Assembly: GCF_028282165.1 (NCBI RefSeq)
Contig: NZ_JANQIM010000040.1
Span: forward strand, 1 to 41,865
From: Winogradskyella sp.
GTDB taxonomy: Bacteria > Bacteroidota > Bacteroidia > Flavobacteriales > Flavobacteriaceae
Direction: 5' to 3'
DNA length: 41,865 nt
The notes under the pieces were generated by a model. That model was not told the origin of the DNA, made no database searches, and worked only from the letters and a program-made list of their open reading frames with translations. Below are positions 25,879 to 34,969 of this stretch, piece after piece (positions within the stretch are counted from its first letter, which is position 1; each line of letters starts with the position of its first letter). The translations under genes and the position numbers were made by a program.

Positions 25879-28644
25879 TTGTTATCTAAGTATTATTTAC
25901 GACTACTTTTTTTGTTCTTTTTTTGTTTGGGAAACTTTATGTATTCCCAAATTATTAATAGGCTAACTGAACCAGTACTTTCTAAAAACAGCTTAGCTGA
26001 GAAAATTTATTTACAAATAGATAATACCTTATATCAAACAGGAGAAACTATTTGGTTTAAGGCCATAGTATCTAGATCCTATGATCATAGCTGGTCTGAC
26101 ATCAGTAAAATTCTCCATGTAGAGTTGATTGATATTAATGATAAGGTTATTGATCATCAATTATTAAAATTAAATGATGGTTTGGCCAATGGCTCGTTTG
26201 TCCTTGAAAAAAGCTACGAGCCTGGTGAATACAAGATTAGGGCCTATACAAATTGGAACAGAAACTTCGAACAGGACTTTATTTTTCTCCAGTTTATAGA
26301 TGTAGTCAATTTAGAAAAAGATACACTTAACGAAAAACCAATTATCAATCTAGTGATTGGCACAGGAGAATATAAGTCTTTACAGGCAGATATTAATCCA
26401 AGGTTAGTCAATCGTGATTTTAAGGGCAAACTAAAACTCTATATAGACACGGTGAAAGGTCTCGATTCTTTGATACTGGAGGAAACTAAAAATGACATTT
26501 ATAAATTAGATTACCAGCTTCCTAAAGACGCTATCCGGGTAGAATTGAGGTTTAATGCACTTGCTAAGCAGAGTATTTACAAAAAAGAAGAGGTTTTTTA
26601 TAAAGAAACCATAATTATAGATAAAGACTACCTTGACATCCAATTTTTTCCAGAAGGTGGTCATCTCGTCGATAGACTTCTTAGTACAGTGGCTTTTAAA
26701 GCCATTGACTATAATGGATTGGGTCAAAAGGTTATAGGAAAAATTAAAGATAATTCGGGTGACGATATAACTACATTTAGCAGTAATGATTTAGGTATGG
26801 GAACGTTTAAGCTTTTATCTAGATTAGACACCTCTTATTATGCGGAAATTAATAAAGGGCAAATTAGCTATAGGTACCAACTGCCTAGAGTGAGACCTAA
26901 TGGTAGCGTTATAACGCTGGCTAACTTGCGAGACAAGTTGCGATTGTCTATTGTGTCGAATAATCAGACGTCCAAGTTCTTAACCCTAAAAACATCATCT
27001 AGAGGCGTAGAATACCAGAACTTTAGTTTTGGACTAAAAGATACGATAATAACTTCAATACCAAAGACTTCATTGCCCGAAGGCATAGTGAAAATCAGTT
27101 TACTGAACGACAAAAACCAAAAAATATGTGAGCGTTTAGTTTTTAATAATAGACCAGAACAGAGGTTGAAGATGAACATGGTCTCGGACAAAGTATTGTA
27201 TTCTCAGCGCGAAGAGGTGCGCATTACCCTTAAAGTAGACAGTGCGCAAACCAATGAGCCTATGAGCCTTTCGGTTTTAGTATTAGATAAAAACCGAACA
27301 GAAACTTCCAGAGGCTACAAACCCAATATTTTGACCTATTTATTGCTGAATTCAGAACTTAAAGGGTTTATTGAAAACCCAAACTATTACTTTGATGAAT
27401 CAAACAGAAGTAGATATATCGATTTAGATGCTTTATTGTTAACCCAAGGTTGGCGAAATTATAACTATCAAAAAGAAAAACCATTAACGACTTTTGAATA
27501 CAACCCAGAAATTCATCTTTCATTATCTGGGACTATTGGCGAATATTTTAATCCAAATAAGCGACCTAAGACCACTTTAGATCTTAATCTGATGATAAAG
27601 GATAAGATCCCTAGAGTTTATAGTCTAGAAATTCCTGAAAGTGGTAAATTTCGTTTCCAAGTAGATGATATTTATAAGTCCAATATAGACTTCTTCATGC
27701 AAGTAGTTAATCATAAAGGAACACCTCAAGATTTTAAAATCAATCTTGATAAAAAATGGCGCCCAGAAATACAAAAACAAAGCCAAACACCATTTTCGAT
27801 ACCAAGTTCTATAAAAACCAATTTTGGTGATCAAATGGAGGTGGTTAATGAAATTAAAGAAAGGTATGAGACTGCATTTAACACCATTGCTTTAGGAGAG
27901 GTCAACATTAAAGGCTATAAACTAACTCTTGCACGAGAAGCATTTGTGAAGAGACACGGAGAACCTACAAAAATATTGAAAGGAAGCGATTTAAATAAAA
28001 ATCCACCAAAATGGAACTGGGGACTTTTAAGCGTTATCAGAGCCAGATTTCCAAATGAGGTTATTATTAAAACTGTTTCAATTCCTCATGACCCATGGCT
28101 AATACCGGTTGTGAGAGGTGCAGAATGGCCTAATGGCTTTACTTATGTATTAGTAGACAATATACCAGTAGCTTTGAAAGACTATGGAATGATAGAGACT
28201 ATTCCGGTAGATGAGGTTGTGGATATTGATATATTAGAATCACCAAGAAATGGAAATAAGTATTGTTCAGAGGTTTTAAGAGTGACACAGTGTCCTACCT
28301 ATACAGCCTTAATAAACATTTATACAAAATCTGGCAAAGGTATTTATGGAATGGTTAAGCCCAAAGGCTATAAGGTAGATAAGCTACAGGGGTTTTCTGA
28401 GGCGATTGAGTTTTATGCACCAAATTATGAAACACTTTCTAATCAGGATTGGGTAATACCAGACAATAGAAGCGTGATTCATTGGTCGCCAAATATTGAA
28501 TTGAATGCTGAAAGCGAGTATCTTTTGGAATTCTATAACGATGATTACATTGGGGAAGTTTCAGTAATTGTTGAAGCTATTTCTAAAGACGGAAAAATAG
28601 GGTATATAGAAAAGACCTATACGATTAAAGAAGCCGAACGCTAA
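25879..28644 (+). CDS. Large envelope protein with MG2-like N-terminus and TonB-plug-like C-terminus
   Basis: A 921-residue exported protein. The signal peptide ends FMYSQ. An MG2 (macroglobulin-type beta-sandwich) domain follows, with LAEKIYLQIDNTLYQTGETI at about 38-57 and GEYKIRAYTNW near 115; further beta domains include FFPEGGHLVDRLLS near 255 and the LLTQGWRNYNY motif near 520. Residues about 740-870 resemble a TonB-receptor plug (DNIPVALKDY, VVDIDILESP, ALINIYTKSGKG), but no beta-barrel follows. Such proteins are frequent and uncharacterised in Flavobacteriaceae. The start is irregular: TTG at 25879 is the only usual in-frame start before the signal peptide, but deleting one T of TTTT (25872-25875) would join a GTG at 25857 and give MKNSIFKLLSKYYL. 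Two T7 tracts lie in codons 10-16. Confidence 0.7.
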   Translation: MLSKYYLRLLFLFFFCLGNFMYSQIINRLTEPVLSKNSLAEKIYLQIDNTLYQTGETIWFKAIVSRSYDHSWSDISKILHVELIDINDKVIDHQLLKLNDGLANGSFVLEKSYEPGEYKIRAYTNWNRNFEQDFIFLQFIDVVNLEKDTLNEKPIINLVIGTGEYKSLQADINPRLVNRDFKGKLKLYIDTVKGLDSLILEETKNDIYKLDYQLPKDAIRVELRFNALAKQSIYKKEEVFYKETIIIDKDYLDIQFFPEGGHLVDRLLSTVAFKAIDYNGLGQKVIGKIKDNSGDDITTFSSNDLGMGTFKLLSRLDTSYYAEINKGQISYRYQLPRVRPNGSVITLANLRDKLRLSIVSNNQTSKFLTLKTSSRGVEYQNFSFGLKDTIITSIPKTSLPEGIVKISLLNDKNQKICERLVFNNRPEQRLKMNMVSDKVLYSQREEVRITLKVDSAQTNEPMSLSVLVLDKNRTETSRGYKPNILTYLLLNSELKGFIENPNYYFDESNRSRYIDLDALLLTQGWRNYNYQKEKPLTTFEYNPEIHLSLSGTIGEYFNPNKRPKTTLDLNLMIKDKIPRVYSLEIPESGKFRFQVDDIYKSNIDFFMQVVNHKGTPQDFKINLDKKWRPEIQKQSQTPFSIPSSIKTNFGDQMEVVNEIKERYETAFNTIALGEVNIKGYKLTLAREAFVKRHGEPTKILKGSDLNKNPPKWNWGLLSVIRARFPNEVIIKTVSIPHDPWLIPVVRGAEWPNGFTYVLVDNIPVALKDYGMIETIPVDEVVDIDILESPRNGNKYCSEVLRVTQCPTYTALINIYTKSGKGIYGMVKPKGYKVDKLQGFSEAIEFYAPNYETLSNQDWVIPDNRSVIHWSPNIELNAESEYLLEFYNDDYIGEVSVIVEAISKDGKIGYIEKTYTIKEAER

Positions 28645-28736
28645 GAAACAAGACGTTTCAATTACCTGCGTACCATACAATACTTTGGAAGGCAAGACGC
28701 TCAAGGTGACAAGTTTTCGATTACATTCAACAGGGA

Positions 28737-29729
28737 TTAAGCATTTATAATTCTTACCACGTCTTTGGCGAAGTATGATGCGATAATATCAGCACCAGCA
28801 CGTTTAATAGAGGTAATTTGCTCTAGCATTACGGTATCGTGATCTAGCCAGCCTTTTTCAGCAGCAGCTTTAAGCATGGCGTATTCGCCAGAAACCTGAT
28901 ACACGGCAATAGGGATTTCAAAACTGTTTCTAATATCACGTACAATGTCCAAATAGCTTAATCCTGGTTTTACCATTACGATATCGGCACCTTCGGTAAT
29001 GTCCATTTCAGTTTCCCTAATGGCTTCATCTCTATTGGCAAAGTCCATTTGGTAAGTCTTTTTGTCTTTTGGCACATTAACCATATCCACAGGTGCAGAA
29101 TCAAGCGCATCTCTAAACGGCCCATAAAAAGCTGAGGCATATTTTGCAGAGTAGCTCATAATTCCAACATCTAAAAAGTTAGATTGGTCTAGGCCTTCCC
29201 TAATACCAAGGATGCGACCATCCATCATATCGCTTGGCGCAACAAAATCAACACCAGCTTCAGCATGCGAAATACTCATTTCGGCCAAGACTTCTACAGT
29301 GGCATCATTAACGATTTTTCCGCCTTCAACAATACCATCGTGACCATAAGACGAAAATGGATCTAAGGCCACATCTGTCATCACTAACATGTCTGGACAA
29401 ACCGCTTTAACGGTTTTTATGGCGCGTTGCATTAAACCATCTGGGTTTAAGGCTTCAGTACCTTTGTTGTCTTTTAGAGCATCATCTACCTTCACGAATA
29501 GCAAGACAGATTTTAAGCCTAAATTCCAAAGCGATTTCACTTCCTCTTTAAGTAAGTCTAGACTATAGCGATAGTAATTGGGCATTGAGGCAATTTCTTC
29601 TTTTACCCCTTTACCTTCAACGATAAATAGTGGGACTAGAAAGTCATTTGGTGTAATAATAGTTTCTCTTACTAAACCTCTAATAGCCTCGTTGGTTCTT
29701 AGTCTTCTATTTCTTCTAATTGGAAACAT
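28737..29729 (-). CDS. hemB: Porphobilinogen synthase (delta-aminolevulinate dehydratase)
   Basis: A 330-residue cytoplasmic enzyme that condenses two 5-aminolevulinate molecules into porphobilinogen. Schiff-base lysine K254 lies in IVMVKPGLSYLD; the second active-site lysine is in SAKYASAFYGPFRDA near 203. The metal-site stretch reads DVALDPFSSYGHDG (119-132), with Ala, Asp and Asp where zinc enzymes have three cysteines, so it belongs to the zinc-independent, magnesium-type class. It is the last gene of the haem cluster on this strand, 140 nt after hemF across an intergenic repeat, and acts earlier in the pathway than hemC and hemE. Confidence 0.96.
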   Translation of the reverse strand: MFPIRRNRRLRTNEAIRGLVRETIITPNDFLVPLFIVEGKGVKEEIASMPNYYRYSLDLLKEEVKSLWNLGLKSVLLFVKVDDALKDNKGTEALNPDGLMQRAIKTVKAVCPDMLVMTDVALDPFSSYGHDGIVEGGKIVNDATVEVLAEMSISHAEAGVDFVAPSDMMDGRILGIREGLDQSNFLDVGIMSYSAKYASAFYGPFRDALDSAPVDMVNVPKDKKTYQMDFANRDEAIRETEMDITEGADIVMVKPGLSYLDIVRDIRNSFEIPIAVYQVSGEYAMLKAAAEKGWLDHDTVMLEQITSIKRAGADIIASYFAKDVVRIINA

Positions 29730-29751
29730 GTTCTATATAATTTGATTTGTC

Positions 29752-29855
29752 GTATCGAGCCTGCCTGTTCGGCAGACAGATGTTCTGACAGTTAACGTTT
29801 GGATATATCAAGAACCGTAAAACGACTTCTCGATACAATTTTGCTTTGCAAAATT
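29752..29855. repeat. Intergenic inverted-repeat element between hemF and hemB
   Basis: GTATCGAG (29752-29759) is the exact reverse complement of CTCGATAC (29829-29836). Inside lies a CTGCC-TGTTC-GGCAG hairpin, and just outside the second arm is a perfect hairpin AATTTTGC-TTT-GCAAAATT (29837-29855), followed by ACTCGAAGTGAC. This looks like a small noncoding repeat of the kind scattered through flavobacterial genomes; the transcript would fold strongly between two operon genes. Confidence 0.6.
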
Positions 29856-29869
29856 ACTCGAAGTGACGG

Positions 29870-30772
29870 TTATACCCAATTCTTAGGATCTTTTAATACG
29901 ATTAATAAGCGTTCTTCTTCACTTCCTTTTTCAGGATGATGATCGTATACCCATTGTACATGAGGCGGCAGGCTCATTAAAATGCTTTCTATGCGTCCGT
30001 TGGTTTTTAAGCCAAATAAAGTGCCTTTGTCGTGCACCAAATTAAACTCAACATAGCGACCACGACGTATTTCCTGCCAATCACGCTGTGCTTTAGTATA
30101 GCTTATGTCTTTCCGTTTTTCAACAATAGGCACATAAGCTTCTAAAAAACTATCGCCAACTTCAGTTACAAAATCGTACCAATTCTGCATGCTCATATCT
30201 TCGGTCTTTTTGCAATAATCGAAGAATAAACCGCCTACACCTCGTGCTTCATTTCGATGTGAATTGTAAAAATAGTCATCACATCTGGCCTTGTATTTTG
30301 GATAAAATTCAGGATTGTGATGATCACATGTTGTTTTACAAACGCGATGAAAGTGCTCGGCATCTTCATTAAACAAATAATAAGGGGTTAAATCTTGTCC
30401 ACCACCAAACCATTGGTTCACGATATTGCCTTTTTGGTCATACATTTCAAAATAACGCCAATTGGCATGTACCGTTGGTACCATAGGATTTTTGGGGTGT
30501 AAAACCAAACTCAGCCCACAGGCAAAGAAATCCACATCTTTAACACCGAAGTAGTTTTGCATACTTTCGGGCAGTTTACCATGTACGCCAGAAATATTGA
30601 CACCTCCTTTTTCAAAAACGTTGCCATTCTCGATAACACGCGTTCTACCACCACCACCTTCTGAGCGTTCCCAGATATCTTCATGAAATTTCGCCTTACC
30701 ATCTATGGCCTCTAATTTTGAAGTAATCGTGTCTTGTAGTTCGTGTATATAATTGAAAAATTTATCTTTCAA
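29870..30772 (-). CDS. hemF: Oxygen-dependent coproporphyrinogen III oxidase
   Basis: A 300-residue enzyme that oxidatively decarboxylates two propionates of coproporphyrinogen III to give protoporphyrinogen IX, using O2. Family features: GGGGRTRVIENGNVFEKGGV near residue 38, the WFGGGQDLTPYYL segment near residue 122, EARGVGGLFFDY near 175 and RRGRYVEFNLVHDKGTLFGL near 237. Length is normal. Its presence indicates an aerobic haem route; the oxygen-independent hemN is not in this window. It starts 3 nt after the stop of the GNAT gene, so they are in one transcript. Confidence 0.96.
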   Translation of the reverse strand: MKDKFFNYIHELQDTITSKLEAIDGKAKFHEDIWERSEGGGGRTRVIENGNVFEKGGVNISGVHGKLPESMQNYFGVKDVDFFACGLSLVLHPKNPMVPTVHANWRYFEMYDQKGNIVNQWFGGGQDLTPYYLFNEDAEHFHRVCKTTCDHHNPEFYPKYKARCDDYFYNSHRNEARGVGGLFFDYCKKTEDMSMQNWYDFVTEVGDSFLEAYVPIVEKRKDISYTKAQRDWQEIRRGRYVEFNLVHDKGTLFGLKTNGRIESILMSLPPHVQWVYDHHPEKGSEEERLLIVLKDPKNWV

Positions 30773-30775
30773 AAT

Positions 30776-31312
30776 TTAAGATTTATAAAGTTCATATAGT
30801 TCCATATCCAAGGCCGATTCACCAGGTGGTGTAAATGCCTTGTTAAGGGTTTTTTGCCAACTAAAACCATTGTTTGTAGCCACTTTTATACTCCCTGTAT
30901 TGTCTTTATGGACAATAATCTGTAGAGTTTCAAGGCCTAATTCATTAAAGGCATGGGCTGATAAAGCCTTAATGGCACTAGATATTAGACCTTTCCCTTC
31001 AAATGTGTAACCAATACAATAGGCAAATTCGCCTTGCTTTTTATTCCAGTCTAACGATTTAATATAAATGAGACCAGCTAGGTCTCTAGTTTTTGAATGT
31101 TTTAAAGTGAACAAAAATTCTTCTCTGCGATTAAACTGTTTTACTTTCCTTTCCACAAACAGTTGCGACAATGTAGGCGTTAGGGTTTGCTCTAAAGTTT
31201 TTGGGAAATAACGCTTAAAACGGTCTTCGTTAGAGATCATGAGATTGTAGATTTTCCAGGCGTCACCACCATGAATCGGATTAATTTCAAAACCGTTAAA
31301 CGTCGCAATCAT
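30776..31312 (-). CDS. GNAT-family N-acetyltransferase (RimJ/RimL-like)
   Basis: A 178-residue acetyltransferase of the GNAT fold. The acetyl-CoA-binding region shows GYTFEGKGLISSAIKAL near residue 95, corresponding to the Q/RxxGxG/A motif A, and the C-terminal HKDNTGSIKVATNNGFSW segment is typical of the RimJ/RimL branch that acetylates protein N-termini or small amines. The substrate is not known. It overlaps the EI24 stop by one base and precedes hemF by 3 nt, so it is embedded in the haem operon, probably by conserved gene order rather than a haem-specific reaction. Confidence 0.88.
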   Translation of the reverse strand: MIATFNGFEINPIHGGDAWKIYNLMISNEDRFKRYFPKTLEQTLTPTLSQLFVERKVKQFNRREEFLFTLKHSKTRDLAGLIYIKSLDWNKKQGEFAYCIGYTFEGKGLISSAIKALSAHAFNELGLETLQIIVHKDNTGSIKVATNNGFSWQKTLNKAFTPPGESALDMELYELYKS

Positions 31313-32094
31313 TAGTTAAGATCTATCTTGTCGAAAGGTTCAAAACCAATTTCCTCGTCATCATCGAACAATAAGTCAACAGCAATGACCGAGGCTGAGG
31401 TCACACTTAAGGGAAGCACCAAAATAACACCAATAACCGGAACTAATAATAAGAGTAAAAATCCGATGCCATTTCCTATAGCCAAACCGCGGTGTTGTCT
31501 AATAAAAGCTACACTTTCCTTATATTTAAAATGACGTTCTAAGGTATAATCCATATTGGCAAACCCAGCATAATAGGCTTGTACTAAAAATAATAAGGCT
31601 GTTGAAAAAATATTAACAACTGGGATGAATTTTAATAAGAGTATAGGAATAGTATAGAGCAGTTCTCTTAATAGATTTCTCAGGCCTATTCGAATACCAC
31701 GGACAAGCTGTTTAGAAAAATTAGTTTTCACATAGTTTTTAGCAGGTTTGCCCGTAAAATAAGCTTCAATTTTTTCGGAAACTGGACTCATAAATGGCGA
31801 TGAGAGCGCCATGATAATATGTTTGTACATAATAAGCCCAATAGCAAAAATGATAATACCAGAAATAAATGTAGAAATCGCTGTAAAGGTCACTTTGCCA
31901 AATTCCCATGTCCAAATTTGAGCTATCCATTCGCCAAGATTATCCGATAGGCCATAGGCCGAAACAAATATCAATACAAATACAACAAAGCTTATGATTA
32001 CAGGAATGACAAAGTACTTCCATAATTTCAATTTTGAAATTAAACCGTAAGCACCAGAGTACACCTGAAGTCCTCTAAATATATTTTGTATCAT
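31312..32094 (-). CDS. EI24-domain inner-membrane protein (CysZ-like)
   Basis: A 260-residue membrane protein of the EI24/CysZ family (PF07264) with about four strong hydrophobic segments: near residues 30-50, 75-95, 145-175 and 210-235. YYAGFANMDYTLERHFKYKE near residue 172 is the most recognisable family stretch. CysZ in enterobacteria is a sulfate channel, but members found in haem clusters have no shown role, so sulfate transport should not be assumed. It lies 84 nt after hemE and shares a base with the GNAT start. Confidence 0.85.
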   Translation of the reverse strand: MIQNIFRGLQVYSGAYGLISKLKLWKYFVIPVIISFVVFVLIFVSAYGLSDNLGEWIAQIWTWEFGKVTFTAISTFISGIIIFAIGLIMYKHIIMALSSPFMSPVSEKIEAYFTGKPAKNYVKTNFSKQLVRGIRIGLRNLLRELLYTIPILLLKFIPVVNIFSTALLFLVQAYYAGFANMDYTLERHFKYKESVAFIRQHRGLAIGNGIGFLLLLLVPVIGVILVLPLSVTSASVIAVDLLFDDDEEIGFEPFDKIDLN

Positions 32095-32178
32095 TTTTCA
32101 GTTTTTTGGTTAATAGTATTAAGCTACTAAACAAGACGTATGAAATCAATATCTGTTACGCAAAAGATACTATAACGG

Positions 32179-33204
32179 TTAAGGTTTATACTCTTTTACC
32201 GCATCAATAAACGCTTTGGCATTATCCAATGGAATGTTAGGTAAAATGCCATGACCTAAATTTACGATGTATTTGTCTTTTCCAAAAGCATTAATCATCT
32301 CGTGTACCATCTTTTTAATTTCAGAAGGAGGTGAGAACAGTCGTGATGGATCAAAATTACCTTGAAGTGTCATGTTTCCGCCAGTTAAATAGCGTGCATT
32401 TTGTGGCGAGCAGGTCCAGTCGATACCTAAAGCTGAAGCATTGGACTTTGCCATCTCGCCAAGGGCAAACCAACAGCCTTTTCCAAAGGCGATAACAGGT
32501 GCATCATCTTTTAAGGCGTCAATGATTTGATTAATGTATTGCCATGAAAACTCTTGATAATCCATAGGTGAAAGCATACCTCCCCAAGAATCAAAAATCT
32601 GTACGGCATTACAACCAGCATTCACCTTTGCTTTGAGATAAGCTATAGTAGTATCCGTTATTTTTTGAAGTAATCCATGCGCAGCAACAGGTTGTGTAAA
32701 ACAAAACTCCTTGACTTTATCAAAGTTTTTACTGCCTTGTCCTTGTACACAATAACACAAAATAGTCCAAGGAGAACCTGCAAAACCAATCAACGGAATT
32801 TCATTGTTGAGTAATTCCTTTGTCGCCTTTATGGCTTGCATCACATAGTCTAATTCTACATGCACATCTGGAATAATAACATTATCCACGTCCTTTTGAG
32901 AGCGTACAGGATTTGGCAAATACGGTCCAAAATTAGGTTTCATTTCCACCTCTATATTCATAGCTTGTGGAATCACCAAAATATCTGAAAATAAAATAGC
33001 AGCATCCATACCGTAACGACGGATCGGCTGTACGGTGATTTCACTGGCCAATTCTGGAGTACGACAACGCGTAAAAAAATCGTATTTGGCCTTTATTTCC
33101 ATAAATTCTGGCAAATACCGACCGGCTTGACGCATCATCCACACAGGCGGACGCTCTACCGTTTCTCCCTTTAATGCTCTTAAGTATAAATCGTTTTTTA
33201 TCAT
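32179..33204 (-). CDS. hemE: Uroporphyrinogen decarboxylase
   Basis: A 341-residue cytoplasmic enzyme that removes four acetate carboxyls from uroporphyrinogen III to form coproporphyrinogen III. The N-terminal signature [14 protein letters not shown] contains the catalytic-region RQAGRY (25-30). [15 protein letters not shown] near residue 70 holds the conserved aspartate (FSDI), [12 protein letters not shown] near 145 is the second signature, and [12 protein letters not shown] near residue 316 the C-terminal one. No cofactor is needed. It uses the product of HemCD and feeds HemF, both encoded alongside. The 187-nt gap from hemCD holds repeat elements but no promoter I can recognise. Confidence 0.97.
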   Translation of the reverse strand: MIKNDLYLRALKGETVERPPVWMMRQAGRYLPEFMEIKAKYDFFTRCRTPELASEITVQPIRRYGMDAAILFSDILVIPQAMNIEVEMKPNFGPYLPNPVRSQKDVDNVIIPDVHVELDYVMQAIKATKELLNNEIPLIGFAGSPWTILCYCVQGQGSKNFDKVKEFCFTQPVAAHGLLQKITDTTIAYLKAKVNAGCNAVQIFDSWGGMLSPMDYQEFSWQYINQIIDALKDDAPVIAFGKGCWFALGEMAKSNASALGIDWTCSPQNARYLTGGNMTLQGNFDPSRLFSPPSEIKKMVHEMINAFGKDKYIVNLGHGILPNIPLDNAKAFIDAVKEYKP

Positions 33205-33280
33205 GGTAGGTATTAGCTGTTGGCTATTGGCCTTTAGCTATGTTTTATTTTATCGATTAAACTATTAGTCATGGTTCTGT

Positions 33281-33391
33281 CATTCCTGCGCAGGCAGGAA
33301 TCTTTTTTTGCTGTCATTGCGAGTCAAGCTGAAAGCTTGATGTGGCAATCTGTAGGGATTACCGCGTCACTTTCGTTCCTCGTAATAACAA
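33281..33391. repeat. Intergenic repeat cluster between hemCD and hemE
   Basis: Two elements are joined. First, ATTCCTGC-GCAG-GCAGGAAT (33282-33301), a perfect 8-bp hairpin followed by a T run on the plus strand. Second, an imperfect inverted repeat from GTCATTGCGAG (near 33315) to CTCGTAATAAC (ending near 33391), arms matching 9 of 11, with an inner AAGCT-GAA-AGCTT hairpin and GTGGCAATCTGT. Both resemble short noncoding repeats found in many copies in Bacteroidota genomes; copy number here cannot be tested from one window. Confidence 0.65.
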
Positions 33392-34969
33392 TTATACATA
33401 ATACGCATTCACCAATTCAATAACACTCTCAACAGTCGGCACTTTAGCAACCCTTACATCTTCAAAATATAACTTAGCCGCTTTAGCAGTAGTTTCACCA
33501 ATGCAAAAGGCAATACCATGTGCTTTGTTCAGCTTTAAAAAACTCTCCACAGTAGATGGACTGTAGAACATTACACCATCTAAATTACCTTCAACCTTGT
33601 CAGCATCAAATTTGGTTTGGTAGGCTTCTACTTCATTAACCCTAATATTATTTTCGTTTAGAATATTTGGTAAATCGTCCAAGCGCAAGTCACTGCAGAA
33701 ATACGTCACTTCTTTGCCATCTAAGTGTTCAACCAAATAGAGGGCTAATTTTTTAGCATTGGCTTCGGTATGTGTTACAGCACCTATGCGGTTTTCTACC
33801 ATGCGTTTGGTGCGTCGTCCTACGCAATAAATATTTTTGAATTGTAATTCTGGCGCAGAGAAATTAGTAAGAAGTGCTTCAACAGCATTTTTGCTCGTAA
33901 TAATGACATTTTCAATTTCATTTCTAATAATACTTTTTGAAAGCCGATTCAGGCTAATTTTTATAGTATCGTTGCTTTCGGGAACCACATCATTATGAAA
34001 CAACAAAAGCTGGTCGTCCGTCAACTTTTTGGTAGAATAAATAGTAGTCGTCTTATCGCTACGTTGCAATTGATCGATTAAAGTTTTTCCGCCTCTACTG
34101 ATGACATAATGAGCACAAAATTCTGCTAAATCATTATGTTTGCCCAAAGGAACAACTTTAGCAACTTCAACTTTTTTGGTCCCATCTTTACTTAACAGAA
34201 TGCCTTTAAAATGAACTTCGTCATTTTTAATTAGGGCTAAGGCCCCAATCGGTGCAGTACAACCGCCTTCGAGTAGATTTAAGAATTTCCGCTCAGTTGC
34301 CGTGCAGATTTCGGTTTCTTCATGATTGATCTGTGCACAAATAGCCCTTGTTTCTTCATCGGTTTCCAACGCTGTTATCATAATGGCGCCTTGTGCGGGC
34401 GCAGGAATCATCCAATGGAGATTGATGGCATTCTCTGGTCTGATATTTAGTCTTCCTATGCCAGCAGCAGCAAAGATGGCCGCATTCCAATCTGTATGGT
34501 CTTCCAATTTTTGCAGTCTAGAGTTTACGTTACCGCGTAAACCAACGACCGTGTGCGTTGGATAACGGTTTAGCCATTGCGCACGACGTCTTAAACTACC
34601 AGTAGCGACAATGGCATCCCTGGCAGACAGAAATTCTTCGTTATTTTTAAATACGAGGGTATCGTTAACATTGCCGCGTTTTAAAACCGCGGCTTGCACT
34701 ATACCTTTTGGTAGTAGAGTGGGTACATCCTTAAGCGAATGAACTGCGATATCAATCTCTTCATTAAGCATGGCAATGTCTAGGGTTTTTGTAAATATAC
34801 CTGTGATACCAAGCTCGTATAAGGGTTTGTCTAATACAAGGTCTCCGGTTGATTTTACAGGAACTAAGACGGTTTTATGGCCTAAATGTTCTAATTGAGA
34901 CTGAACGGTTTTTGCTTGCCACATAGCCAACTGGCTATCGCGTGTGCCAATGCGAATAATTTTAGGCAT
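33392..34969 (-). CDS. hemC: Fused hydroxymethylbilane synthase - uroporphyrinogen III synthase
   Basis: A 525-residue two-enzyme fusion. Residues 1-300 are hydroxymethylbilane synthase (HemC): IGTRDSQLAMWQA at the start, DIAVHSLKDVPT near 74, ATGSLRRRAQWLNRYP near 125, and LLEGGCTAPIGA, where C237 carries the dipyrromethane cofactor. It joins four porphobilinogens into the linear tetrapyrrole. Residues about 305-525 are a HemD-like domain (IRNEIENVIITSKNAVEALL near 345; GVMFYSPSTVESFLK near 470), which closes the ring to uroporphyrinogen III. HemD domains are weakly conserved, so that half rests on position, size and fold-type motifs. Fusion would channel the unstable bilane. Its start overlaps the hemA stop by 8 nt. 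Confidence 0.93.
   Translation of the reverse strand: MPKIIRIGTRDSQLAMWQAKTVQSQLEHLGHKTVLVPVKSTGDLVLDKPLYELGITGIFTKTLDIAMLNEEIDIAVHSLKDVPTLLPKGIVQAAVLKRGNVNDTLVFKNNEEFLSARDAIVATGSLRRRAQWLNRYPTHTVVGLRGNVNSRLQKLEDHTDWNAAIFAAAGIGRLNIRPENAINLHWMIPAPAQGAIMITALETDEETRAICAQINHEETEICTATERKFLNLLEGGCTAPIGALALIKNDEVHFKGILLSKDGTKKVEVAKVVPLGKHNDLAEFCAHYVISRGGKTLIDQLQRSDKTTTIYSTKKLTDDQLLLFHNDVVPESNDTIKISLNRLSKSIIRNEIENVIITSKNAVEALLTNFSAPELQFKNIYCVGRRTKRMVENRIGAVTHTEANAKKLALYLVEHLDGKEVTYFCSDLRLDDLPNILNENNIRVNEVEAYQTKFDADKVEGNLDGVMFYSPSTVESFLKLNKAHGIAFCIGETTAKAAKLYFEDVRVAKVPTVESVIELVNAYYV

Noticed and set aside
33282..33310. GC hairpin plus T run as a terminator
   Set aside because: It is oriented for the plus strand, where no gene ends nearby; it matches a common intergenic repeat instead.
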